Assembly: GCF_016545825.1 (NCBI RefSeq)
Contig: NC_052620.1
Coordinates: 806,001-870,000, forward strand
Length of the DNA stretch: 64,000 nt
Origin: Eucalyptus grandis
Taxonomy: Eukaryota > Streptophyta > Magnoliopsida > Myrtales > Myrtaceae
Direction of reading: 5' to 3'
Part shown: one piece after another, positions 37,101 through 49,306 of the stretch
Position numbering within the stretch: position 1 is the first letter of the stretch
How the letters are laid out: every line of letters begins with the position of its first letter
Program-made: the position numbers and the translations under genes
Notes under the pieces: generated by a model
The model's database searches: none
Told to the model about the DNA's origin: nothing
What the model saw: the letters and a program-made list of their open reading frames with translations, nothing else

Positions 37101-40100
37101 CATCTTCTTATTTCTTCCTATGGATGCTACTTGCTTCTCTTTTTTTCTAGCACATGGCCAATGCAACCTTGTATGTATTTCTTTTGTTACTGTTGTGATT
37201 TAAATTTTGGCTGTTGTTGTTTCAGGAAAGTCTGAAGTTTCCTCTGTCATATATAAAGTCGGTGAATCCATGCAAGAACTGATAAAGCTATGGAAGGAAT
37301 ATGAATCATCTCAAGCAGATAAAGATGCTGTTACCTCACCTAATGGTCCCACTCTTGAAATTAGAATTGCTGCAGAACATGTTACTGCTACGAATCGCCA
37401 AGTAAGATCAATATGCTGTGTGTAGATCTCTTTGGGCCGTGTAATGTTTCCAATTGGTGAACTGTGACATCTCCTACTCTTTCCCCATCAATTGGTTTTG
37501 CAACCCAAGACCCTTACATGTGCGAGAAATCATGTGCCGCAATCATTGTGGCAGTATTCATGTTGTTAAGGCTAGTGTCTCTCTTCTTATAATGCATTGT
37601 TCCCACTACCTTTTATTCAATCTAAGGTTTCCTGCGTGCTAAACCAGTTTGTGGAATCTTCTTTTTTTCTCCGTATATGATGAGAAATTGGTTGCCAGTA
37701 GACCACATGCCTTTTTGTTTTAAACAGATGACATAATGTTGGCTTTATTCAACTTTGAGGCATAATTTAATTAACTTAACGTGTGTCAAAAATCGTGTAT
37801 GTTCAACCAGAAGAAAATCATTTTGTTTGTTACTTGAGACGAGTTTGCAGTATAAATTGTATGAAAGGAGATTTGAATTTTCCAAACAGCAACAGAGTCG
37901 GCTAGCTACTTTTTTTTTTGCCAGGGAGTTGGGCAGCCACTTAAGTTAGAGAATGTAGAAAATGCCTCTGATGCGCAATTTCAAATATTCAAAAATGACA
38001 TTTATGTTTCTTCAAAGGGAAAGAAAGAAAAGTCGACAACGGTTTTCATATTTATGGCTTGTACGTTTTGATGAAGAAAGAAAAGTTGACAGCAGTTTTC
38101 ATATTTATTGCTAGTACGTTTTGAAGTTGATATAGAGGAGCCTCACCAAGCAATTATTTTTCTAGTGCTAACAATGTTATTTGGAAAGTCCTGTGTTAAT
38201 AAGATGTCACAAGTGTCTATTTTAATTTTTTTTTTTGCTAGTGTCCAACTTTTATGTGTTTGTTCGCTCATCCTTATCCTGGATCTAGTTTCTAAGCTGT
38301 AGAATGCGTAACAAGGACTTGCGTTTGGATTCAACTAACAGTAGAGGAATTTCAACGACCCTATCTTGAGCCATCTTCTGACTCTTCCATGGGAACCTCT
38401 TTGTAGAGTAGACACTTGCCAAGTTGCCCCGAGAATGTTCTTCAGTCACTAGTTCCCTCAAAAAGGACTCTTTGTGTCGCAATTTTCGATTGCATGGATT
38501 AAAAGTTTCTTCAGTATCAAATTCTCTTTGCTAGAATGTGTGTGTACACTAACTTCTGAAGCTTGCCATTTATAACGGCTTTTTTCTTTTAAATGATTTG
38601 ATCAATTGTTGTTCCTCCATGTTTCTTTACTTCCAGCGCAAAATGCTCCTTTACGAATCATCTATTGGCCGGTTGTGATGTATAAATTAGTAATGTCATG
38701 TTTCTTTCTGAGCTTCTTTTAATATCATGTAGGTTAGAGGTGGCCAACTATGGGGGACTGACACATATACATATGACTCCGATCTAGTTGCTGGTATGAG
38801 GTCATTAAGATCAATTAATATTCTGTGCCTAGAAAACAACAATAGTTATAATATCATATTCCATGGGGAAAGTAGTATTAACATGGAATATTGCTTCTAG
38901 TTCTAATGCACACAGGTTACTGCCGCCCCACGGCTTCTCCCCCACCTCCTGCCATCCAAGAATTGCGTGCAACCATCAGAGTGCTGCCTCCTCTAGATTG
39001 TAAGTTCATTTGAGCCATACTGTGCTTAGCTGCTGTTCTAATCTGAGAAGGTATTAGCATGTGCAGATTCAATCTTTTTTTTTTTTTTTTTGGCTTGGTT
39101 GCAGTTGAATTGAATAGATTGAGTAGCTGTTAGAGAACCCTATGCTGTGAACTTGTAACTGGTAGAAAGAAAATGATTCCGGAATATATAGTTGTGCCCC
39201 TTGGAAGTGGCTACAGTCTGTGTTTGTTTGTATTGCCTTAAAAATATTCCTCTTGTACTTTTCTTTCTACATTGAAAGATTTAGCTCTCCAACTTACATA
39301 TACTTGAGTAGTATCATGCTTTTTTATACTCATTTTAGGAGATTTAATTTTAAATATTATTGCATATGTGTTCATTTTGGTCAAAGCTCTAGCTATTTTC
39401 TAGCTTTGACCATTAAACTCATGCCAGATCAAGCTCCATCTGTCTGATTCTGATTGGTCTTTTAGGTTACATTTCTACTTTGAGGAACAATGTGCGCTCC
39501 CGTGCTTGGGGTGCTGCAATTGGTTGCAGTTATCGCGTTGACCATTGCTGCATTGTGAAGGTGAAACTATTTCTTCATCATCTTATTTTCCGTTCTTCTC
39601 AAACAGAGAGAATGATGAGATTGACATATAAATTATTTGTTTAACCATTGGAGATGCCAAGCTCCCTTGTTGCCTATAATTCTTTGATGCTTACATGGTC
39701 TGCAGATTAATTATTCTGGAGTGGTCGGATGGAAAACTTTTTGAGATGCCTCAGCTGTACTATTAGTTCCTGTTTTACTCTTTCTCAGTAGTTGCTATGT
39801 TTTGATAATGTTGTCAGAAAGGAGGTGGGACTATTGAACTCGAGCCTTGCATAACGCATACATCGACAGTGGAGCCGACACTTGCTCCTGTTGCTGTTGA
39901 GCGGACCATGACTACACGAGCAGCAGCATCGGTATGAACCGCATAATTTCTTGATTGAGATGTATAATTTAGAAGTTTTTGGGTGTTTGTCCTACTGAAA
40001 CATGTCTTTCCTCTGCAAGGCGCTATTTTAGGGTCTAGAACCTTGTCTAATGAAGCAATATATCGAAATTAGTTTAAATTTGTTTATCTTTCTGGTGTTT

Positions 40101-43001
40101 TTTCAAAGATCGTTTCTGTTGATATGTAAGGGTTGGCACAGGTCAAGTGGAAATCACATCTTCTGACCATGTCCTGTGCTGATAAGTTTTCAAATCATAT
40201 TGGATTGTGCTTGATTCCTTTGTCTGACTAATTGTTGAGATTCACAAGTTTTTGGGAGGAGAAGCTGCTGGAGGAGAATGGTTGACCTGGCGAATGGCCT
40301 TTGTGTGGAATTGTTAGATCTCAACTTATTTTGTTTTACTTAGGTTTCGCATGAGTTAGCAACCATGGAATCTTTCTTCTCTTGCATTCACTGCCCATCA
40401 AACTCTCCCATGTATATACATAACCTGGGAAATTGTTAACAGCTTTTGGCACATGACAAGTGATACAGTAAAAAGGAATTTACTGGAATTGGTGATGGTT
40501 TATCAAGGATGACAAGACAATATAAAGCTTGTTAAAGTTGTTTGGACAAGTGAAACAATGACCTTGAAATTTTTTGCCGGAAGATATACATTTTGATGGG
40601 ACTGTATTGAGAAAGGTACATGAGGCCTTGGGTTATGCCAGGGGAAACAATGTAGGGATCCCTTGTTCGTAAAAGGCTTTAGCTATTGTTGTTAGGTGTT
40701 GGGAATTGCAATTTCAATTTCATGATTACCATTGAATTCAATGTTGTATTATATTATATTATTCTCTATATGCGTGCAAAATAGCTAATCTGTTAAAATT
40801 GGTTGTCCTTTAGAATGCACTGCGGCAACAAAGATTTGTACGGGAAGTTACAATACAATACAATCTCTGTAATGAACCTTGGTAAGTTTTAGTTTCCCAT
40901 TTGTTATTTCCAGCAGTTTGTCTTCTAGAGAGTTGAGCTTTTTAAGCACCATAATCTTGGAATTTATCCCTTCTGTTTTGGTTTAGCATGTTGGAGGAAC
41001 TACCTTTGTCAATTTTATGCGTAAGTATATATATATACTCTCAACTTCAGCGCCGGCTTGAAGAGCTTCATGCTATCATCGCTTCACTCCCGCTTTTGAA
41101 GCTTATTTTGGATGGGGAAACCCTTGACCTTTTGAGCGACATGTTTTTTTGTGTTCTTACCACCAATCACATTCCTAAAAGGATGGGAATAGTCCATACT
41201 GCTCTCCCTGCGCTCATGCAACTACATGTGGGAACAGAAGAAAATTGGGCAAAAGATCTTACGTTTCTGGGGAAAATCATGTAAAAGATATAGTGGTTCA
41301 TGGAAAGTATACCATCACATGTATCAAATTTAGTCAATGGTTAAATCTGCACCTACAAAATTAACCCCGCCATAAGGCTACAAGCTTAAAATCACCTACA
41401 TACTTAAAATCACCAACATACCCATTAATGAAAAGTTAAGGCTAACATGCTCGATAGGTTTTAGCTTGTAGGACAAGGGCCTGTTAAGTATTTTGTCTTA
41501 GTTGTGCATGCTTAGGTCATTAGCTGGTCAAGTCTAAGTCATGTGCCTCTATCTTGCTTGTTAAGATTCTGTTCATTTGATTAGTGGTGCTCTGATAAAT
41601 TACATTTGCTTTTTGTGTAGGATTAAATATAGCTTGAGCATCGTTGCGGACAAGGGCCTGAAAAAGCCCCTATATACATCTGCACGTCTGAAAAAAGGAG
41701 AAGTGCTCTATCTGGAGACTCATTCCTGCAGGTACCATGTTTCTTGCAGAGTATATACTCAGCATCATTTATAGATGTTTGTTGACAATTGATTATGCAC
41801 GCTGGGACAGTCTATGTTAAATCTTTATGTTACCAACTGCTTTTCTGGAATATGAAATCCTCATTTCATGGAGTTTGTTTCACACGATTGGTACTGCATG
41901 TATCTTCTGCTGACCTTGGTCTGATAAGTGTGAGTATGGAGCAGACTTGTTGTGTGGTATACAGGGACTAGTCTACTGAAATTTAAACCTTAGTGCCAAA
42001 ACTGAGTTGCTGATTCTGTTAGAGACCTTTATTTCTCAGAATGTTCATTGCATCTATGGTTGGCTTCACTTTTAACTACAAATTGCAGAAAAATATAGGA
42101 ATGACTCGAATGGTCAGGCACAAAGCATAGTTTCACCTGGATTATTCATTAGCAAAGCAACTTTTGAGCGAATTTTTTTTCTTGTTGACTTATTAAAGGT
42201 ATGAGCTTTGTTTCACTGGAGAAAAGATGGTCAAAGCTACTACGGCTTCTCAAATGCATGAAGCTGAAACAGAGAAATCCCAAAATCACCACTCACATTC
42301 TGTGAATGGAGAGAGAAATGACGCTGAAAATACTGTGATCGATGTGTTTCGGTGGTCTCGATGTAAGAAGCCTCTTCCCCAGAAAGTTATGCGTTCAGTT
42401 GGAATTCCTCTGCCCCCTGAATATCTGGAGGTATTATTAGCATTATTATTGAGTTTCCTTTCTTTGGATTTTGCATGTGTGCTTTGCATTTCTTGGACTT
42501 GGAAGATTCCCAGTACTTTTTACTAATTTCAACATTCCAGGACATATCTCACCTTGTTACAATAAGCTTAGAAAATCACATGCTCTTCTTCCCTCCATAT
42601 TTAGCGTACATAAAGTGAAATCCTCACCATGTCAGTTCATGTCATTTATCACTGGTTTGTATAACATTTTGCCAAAACTACATGTCTCACTTGGAGAATA
42701 GAGTATTGCTAGCTATAGTCTGTACATTTGCATGATCCTTGTTCATGTTCTTAATTCAGATGCCGGTCAAATTGGTGATATAAATATGCAGCAGTATACT
42801 CACAAGAAATAAAGTGATTTGTTTTTTCGAGGAGAAAAGAACGATAGGAGCCCAAACTTTAACATTGATCTATCTACCCTTCTTGAATAGGTATTGGAGG
42901 AGAATCTGGACTGGGAGGATGTGCAGTGGTCACAAACTGGGGCTTGGATAGCTGGAAAAGAATACTTGTTTGCTCGGGTGCATTTTCTGTCATTGAATTA
43001 G
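34149..43001 (+). CDS. HDC1: HDC1-like protein (Rxt3-domain subunit of histone deacetylase complex), 806 aa, 11 coding exons
   Basis: Plant homologue of yeast Rxt3. Arabidopsis HDC1 binds HDA6/HDA19 and associated SIN3-type partners in the nucleus and promotes histone deacetylation. Coding exons: 34149-35494, 36670-36677, 37226-37401, 38733-38793, 38901-38999, 39466-39560, 39818-39931, 40814-40881, 41621-41731, 42199-42430 and 42891-43001. All have GT-AG borders and matching phases, with total length 2421 nt. The first exon encodes a long, charged, Lys/Glu/Arg/Asp-rich, probably disordered region. Exons 3-7 carry the conserved core: VGESMQELIKLWKEYESSQ, then GYCRPTASPPPPAIQELRAT and RAWGAAIGCSYRV, the Rxt3 part (about residues 530-600). 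The end is LDWEDVQWSQTG then an FARVHFL tail. The start is the MSGAPKRSHEE methionine; an upstream in-frame ATG at 34125 gives an unconserved extension. It is about 110 residues shorter than Arabidopsis HDC1 (about 918, from memory). Confidence 0.9.
35495..36669 (+). other. HDC1-like intron 1
   Basis: 1175-bp intron between the large first exon and the micro-exon. T-rich, with short repeats near 35703-35765 (CACCTTGGCCAAGTTATAGA twice, about 34 bases apart). No gene inside. Confidence 0.75.
40882..41620 (+). other. HDC1-like intron 8, containing an unassigned 98-aa ORF (40988-41284)
   Basis: The intron is bounded by CCTTG|GTAAGT and TTTGTGTAG|GATTAAA. Inside it on the same strand is an ORF with an ordinary, coding-like composition (segments LQRRLEELHAIIASLPLL and ALMQLHVGTEENWAKDL). 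I do not recognise the family. It could be a fragment of a captured gene or a chance frame. Confidence 0.5.
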
Positions 43002-45243
43002 CCCTGGTTGTAACTTTTTATTTCTGTCCTTATTTCATACGCTTCCTGTGGAGATTCCGGATGCATATTGATTTAAATTAACTAGAAAGTGTATTGGACT
43101 TTATCTTGAGTTATTTTGTGGATAAGATCTCTAGAAAAGCTAGTCTGACCACAAATTAGCCTGTAAATATGCAATATCCTGGAGTCATGTAGGTTTGGCT
43201 TGTTATGTAAACCATTTGTTTGATAAATTGACATGTAATTCAGTTTTCGTGTCTTGGGAGTTCTGTAGCATTCAGCAGAATGTTGGAGCTAATGCATCTT
43301 TTTAATATAATCAATTTTTGTTTCGGGCTCACTTATGTTGAGAATTTACATTTTTTGGAATGTAATGTCGAAGAACCACTTTGCATCATCAGCCACACCA
43401 GTGAAACTTGTGAATCGAAATCAAAATCCTCTTCGTCATGCAAGAAGAATACTAGTTAGGCTAGCGATCCTGGAATTTGAAAATTAAATTATCTTTCGAA
43501 AGATACATATGCTATTTATTGGGAATTTTCGTTCTTTACATGAAGACATATTGTTCTCCAAATTCACATATGAAATGTTTTTTCTTGATAAATCAGATGA
43601 ATCTTGGTCCTCTTATTTTTATGAATCTGTCTCTATAGTTCGTCTGACTACTGTCTTTCTAGTACAATATGCCGAGGTCCTTAAGGTTGGGTCTCTATTC
43701 AATCATTCCAAACTCTCTAATAGGTATAGGCCGTGGAAAAGAAGTGTAGCAGAGATGCTAAAAATTTGATCATACAAATTACGGTACTCACAAGTTTGTA
43801 CATCGTCTTGATTAGTGCTACATGGAAGATTTTGTTATTTTCCAGAGTACCATCTGCAGGAACTGCTTTTGCAACTGCAAAAATGAAAATGTTCGTTCTA
43901 AATTCTTGTTTGCTCAATTCCAGTTTCTTGTCAAAGTCAGTTGTTCAAGCCTTCAAGGCATTCGCATGTCTCTCTTAATATTAAAAAATTATTAAAGGGT
44001 GAGACATAAAATGATCAAAAATAAACTGGGAGTGGATAATTCGAGGGTATCCATTCAGAACTATAACAAAGTGCTATTGGCAATAATTTGTAGAAGGGGG
44101 TGGAGAAGCAATGATAAATATACATTTTGTGTCTTATTAGTCCAGTTTCTTCCTGCCACAACAACGCTACCATCCTCAACAATCACGCAGCTCTTCAATC
44201 AAAGGGTACAATCTGAAATCATTCACTAATTAAGACTGAAACACTAATCATCTTAATTAGAAAATGAAGTAACATACGTGAAATGCACCCGGTTACTGAA
44301 AACAACTTATCCAGCTGGAGCTTCAAGGCTGTCCAACAAAAGCTTTGCCTTATGTTAAAAAAGCAAGGTCCTGTTACTTGTCATGAGAAAAGAAATATGA
44401 GGACGAGTCAGAAATTCTCTCATGCATGCATGCATGCATACATGCATACACGCAATTCAAGAGGAAATCAGCATCAACTTTCCAGCAGTAGAAATATTTT
44501 AATATCAATATGTAGCTACCAAGATCCCTCAGGTATATTTTTTGATCAAGATCCCTCAGGTCCTGTATCATATACTCCTCACAAACTTCCAAGCAATGAT
44601 TATCAGCACATACTCATGCTGTAATACAGATGGAAAATCCCAAGTAACTGTTGAACCGATATGGCTCTAACAACATTAAAGCAAAAACAGCAACTAATAT
44701 GAGAAACTACATGTTGCTTGTTTCAGCGTGTCCTATATTTGGTACCTCAGAAGCTCATCTTTCATTAATCAAGTTTCACTCAAGACCTTCAAAATTTTCC
44801 ATGAGTTCTGGCTTCTAGGTCATTCTCCTTCATAAACGCAGTGGCACGGAAGGATAAAAAAAGAATCCTAAACTGTTGCCAAGGCCTCAGAAATCAGAAT
44901 AGAAAATTAGCTTCTTGTTCTTTTGTGACTATTCTACTGCATAACTTATGTAAACAAGTGTCTATCATGATTTTTCCTTTTTCATATCCACAGTCCAAGG
45001 GGCGAAACAATATCACTGCCTAACCAGTCATCATCCATGGGCACAACCGATGTTCATATTACTCTCAAGCTCCATGTCAATTTGGTTTTGACTTCTCCAT
45101 AGTTGCCAAAATTATCAAGTGGCAAAAGAACTCGGCTGTCTGACTAGTGGCTTCTTCTGGTCTCACTGCATCTTATTCATTCCTCTATGGTTTCGCCTCT
45201 TCAAGCACCTCGTAAAACATGATGACAGAGTCCTATCCCAATT
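43002..45243. other. HDC1-like 3' flank and intergenic stretch
   Basis: No recognised gene. An ATGCATGCATGCATGCATAC run lies at about 44421-44440. Frames at 43509-43769 (+), 43999-44229 (+) and 44283-44624 (+) show no known domain. Confidence 0.4.
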
Positions 45244-46769
45244 ATCAAAGTTTCTCGCAATTCAATTGTCCTGAAAAAACTATCACACGCTGCACGATGT
45301 TTATGATAGGTACATACTCCAGATCCACATCTGCTAGGCACCTCAAAAGCACCCAAATCCCCCTCTCTCTTGACTTACCTACTTCTTTCAATAAATTGCC
45401 ACCTACTCAAAGAAAGAAAGAAAAGCTACCTTCTACGAATTTGTTGCTGATTTTGCAGCGTCTAACATCAATTAGTGATGAATTCACTACTAAGCATCCG
45501 CAAACAAAACTTACGAAGAAACACTAATTCAACGCCTCTCAAACAAATTCAACAACACATCGTTCAAAGTTCCCGCGCAATTGTAGCACGAAGGAATCGA
45601 ATTCAAAGTCCAGGTCAAATATTTCATCAACTTAATACAATTGGGATGTGCCAGGCGTTACCTGTTCTTCAGCAAGCTACATGAAGCCCAGAACATCAGC
45701 TACACATCCTTCAAGTCATCAGTTTCCATGGCTTTGGTCGGCGGTGGTAGTCCATTGCCGATGCTCTCCAGTCTCCGTCACCGTCGGTTCACTAGGGACC
45801 CCGTTTCCGGGAGACAAACTTCTTTTCTTCGTCACCTCCGTCGTTGGTAAGTGGCGATCTTACATCCATCAGAGCTCAGTGTTGTCAGATGGGAGACGAG
45901 CTGTCGTGATGCTGAAAGTGGCGTTGCTGGACAATCTTGCAAGTCGTTCTGTATATCTGTTTTGATCGTTCCATGAACTCATGGCTTCAAATATGTTGAT
46001 TCATGACCAAACTCATAGGGTAAAGCTGGATCCATTAGATTTTGAAGCTTAGCTTTTAAATCTTCCTCTAGTCGCTTGCATATCATTCGGAATCCACACT
46101 TTTTCGTGACTCCACCTGATACTTTAACACTAAATTGTACATGACTGCCATAAATTTGACCAAAATTGGCTTCTCTCAACAGCGCAAATTGTATGAACGA
46201 TACAAACGAGGTATGATTTTCAACGGGAGTCCATTCATCCTCATGCAGCATTTGGCCATTAACTTCTGTTTCCATGAAGTATGATTGTGATCCATGATCC
46301 TGTTCATCAGTACTATGAACAAAACAGAGAACGAATCCAAGAAACTGGTGACACAAGTCCCTAGAAGCCCTAAAAGATACAAAACCTTTTTGAATAGGGA
46401 GGACCCAACTCTGGTAACTCTACTCCAGGATGAGTAAAAAAGCGACCTGTTATAAGATAAACAGTTAGAAAGTATCCGAATAGAAGAATTCAATCTGAGT
46501 TTAGTAAGTGATCCTAGTGAGTTCCACTTCAAACTAGAGCTCTATAAATGAGTGCAGATACATTGATCCTTGCTTATAATAATATTATACAAGTCTTGTG
46601 ATAGAAATGATTTTTATAAAAGAACGGAAACCAACTCCATCATATGCGTGTTCGTGTAGAACCACTTTAGATTTATTTGCTTTTCTTGAGCTCCCTATCT
46701 ATCGTTTTCTGCTGTTGCAATATACAAGCACACGCTGAATCCCGCTTACACTCCACATTAATATGAATG

Positions 46770-46773
46770 AGAG

Positions 46774-46809
<36 letters not shown>
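46770..46809 (-). repeat. (CT)n microsatellite right after the LRR-exon donor, copy A
   Basis: The minus strand reads GTAAGATTCTCTCTCTCT; the repeat starts about seven bases into the intron. The same arrangement is in copy B at 60195-60247. One interruption is present here. Confidence 0.9.
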
Positions 46810-48538
46810 ATCTTACATCGCCAGGCGGGAATTGCAAAACCATCCCGCTAAACTCTATACCGTCAGAACCATAGGTATCGAGCCTCCTAAAGTTATCCGG
46901 GTCTGGAACATGGCATGGTTCTAAAAATATTAAATTTTTGCGCTCAAGGATGGATGTTGGAATGCTAGTTATTTTGGTCTCCCACAGATTTAAATATCTC
47001 AATTTGGGACAACAGGAATGATTTTCGAGAAACTCCAATTCAGTCAGACTACATCCAGTAAGGTCTAAATAATTTAAACTTGAAAGTCCGATCTTCATGG
47101 ATGGCTCAGCAGAATCACCGTACTTTGGAAACCCCATGAAGGATACGCAACCCCCAAGTTCCAGCTCTTCAATATTGGGTAACTTGTATATACTAGATGG
47201 GAGACTTCCCAGATGCTTGCAAACAGATAAGTTCAATTTCTCCAAAGAAACAAGATTTTCTATTGATGATGGAAGTTCTTTAATAGCAGTCCCTTTCAAT
47301 GAAAGAAGTGTCAGGCTTTCGAGTTTATGTGAAATATCAGGAAACCTTTCCAAATTTTTACAACCTGTAAGATCAAGATGCCAGAGTTTTTTTTGTCTTG
47401 AGCACTTTCAGAAAAACACCAAGTTGAGAGCACCCATCTAAAGTCAACACATGTAACTTCTCAAGATATGCAATCGACTCATGGGTTTCTACCATGTTTT
47501 CACAATAAGAGAGGCGCAATTCCTCGAGATGTGGAGTACATGATAGGTCAGGTATACGAATTAGGGACTTGCAATAACTGAAATTAACGAACTGCAATTG
47601 TTGGAAGTCCTGCAAATATGGTGGAACAAACATCTCAGTCAAAGTTACTATGAACTAATTTGCTGAGAACTGTGCATTGTATTGAGAAATAAGTAAACAC
47701 TTTGAAACTTTACTAGTAATTATAAATCTATACATAAATGTGGAAAGAGAATGAATTTAGAGATGACAAATAAAAAAGCTAATGAATATTCGTCAGAAGT
47801 GGGCCACGTGATAAAAGTATGCCATGTGTCATGCCACGTGGCAATCAGAAAAATAAAATGAAGCGCCATGCGGCAACCATGTGAAGGCAGGCCACTAACA
47901 AATTTAAGCCACATGTTATGCCGTGTGCCAATTGTAGAAGTAAAGTGAATGTCACGAGGCAAGCACCGACGTGAACATTCTTTTTGTTCTGGTTTAGATT
48001 ATATATAATAGCTTTATGTCAAAATATATATTCTATCACAACGATTTTTTCCCAAAAATTAAGGAACTTCTTTTAAGCCATTTAAAGACAATGAAACCAA
48101 CTTTTTAAAACATTTTGAAGAAAAAAGTTAATATATTCAACTCAAAACCTAGCTTTGACTTTCAATTAAGAAACTAGCGGTATACCGTGTGGATCTTGCA
48201 TATCAAATTATTTCAAAACGCACAAGCATTATGGGCAAAGTTTCTAATATATATTTAATTTCGTCTACTTAGAAATGCTGCTCTTCACAAACTGATTTAA
48301 GCATTTAAGAATGCCTTGTTTTACAGCGTAATGCATTCAAAGCTTGAAAATTCTTTTTCTTTGAAATATGTTTATAAAATTTCTTTGTATTGTGTATTAT
48401 TTTCTAATAAAGTTGTTTCACTTAATTTTTAAATGCCAATTTTGCTGCACGTAAACGTATTTCCTACTCAAGTAATTAGGGTCATTTTGATAGGGGAAAA
48501 AAAGAGATGTGGCTTCAAAAACAAGGGAACGTCACTTC

Positions 48539-49306
48539 GGGCGCGTTTGGTAACGATTCTGTTCCCGAGAATAGATTCTGATCAGAAATGATTATTTTTT
48601 ATTCTGTTCTTGAGAACAATTTCTAAGCATTTTAAGCTATATGGTAACTATCAAAAATTTCTAACTCTGGATTAGAATTGTGTTTGGTGCCGTGCTCATT
48701 GATTCTGTTCCAAATCAATTTCTTTTAATTTTTAAATACTTTTTATAATTTTTTTTTCCTTTTATCCGGTCGTCGGACTAGCGACCTCACCGAGCGTCGC
48801 TGGCCCTCCGCGAGGCTAGCCCTCGTCGGCAGCCGGGCGAGGCTCGCCCAGCCGTCGCCTAGCCCCGTTGAGGCTCGGCCTCGCTGGTGGCCAGGCTGGC
48901 CTCGCTAGGGCTGGGTGAGGCTCGGTGGCCACCGGAGAGGCTTGCTCAGCCCTGCCGAGACTTGGCCTCACCGGTGGCTGGGCTTGCCTTTGGTGAGCTC
49001 GCCGAACCTCGCCTTGGCCTGGCAAGTCTTTAGCGAGCTCGCCGAATTGGTTGCCAATGATCGGCGGACGGTGGCGGATGGCAACAGAGGAGGGGAGAGA
49101 ACGTTTGAGCATAGGAAGAAGAGTTCCACTTTTTTTTTATTCTTTTTTTTGTTCCCGAAACAAGAATCAAGTTTTTTTTTTCTTGATTCTACTCAAAATC
49201 TATTCCCGAGAAGAAAAATTTTACCAAACGCGATTTTGTTCTCAAACTGCTCCCAAGAACAAAAAATCAGAATCATACACTATTTGAATGGTTACCAAAT
49301 AGGCTT
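48539..49306. mobile_element. MITE-like insertion (768 bp) in an intron of TNL copy A
   Basis: Copy B (near 61972) keeps the unoccupied site: CACTTC joins directly to ATTTCATGTTC. In copy A, 768 bases lie between TTC (48536-48538) and a second TTC (49307-49309), a likely 3-bp target duplication. Ends are GGGCGCGTTTGGTAACGATT and, reverse-complemented, AAGCCTATTTGGTAACCATT, sharing TTTGGTAAC. Subterminal parts also pair (CTGTTCCCGAGAATAGATTC with CTATTCCCGAGAAGAAAAAT region). The centre (48775-49050) is GC-rich with repeated GAGGCTCGGCCTCGC-type words. End sequence and 3-bp duplication suggest PIF/Harbinger; that assignment is tentative. Confidence 0.8.

Noticed and set aside
45475..45965. Plus-strand ORFs opposite the 3' end of TNL copy A
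   Set aside because: Equivalent frames appear in copy B only because the DNA is duplicated; they are antisense to the C-terminal exon and its 3' flank and have no domain.
47387..47394. Copy A LRR frameshift as a pure sequencing error
   Set aside because: A homopolymer is error-prone, so this single lesion is doubtful, but the 4-bp loss, the in-frame TAG and the TIR stop are not homopolymer errors; the pseudogene call does not rest on it.
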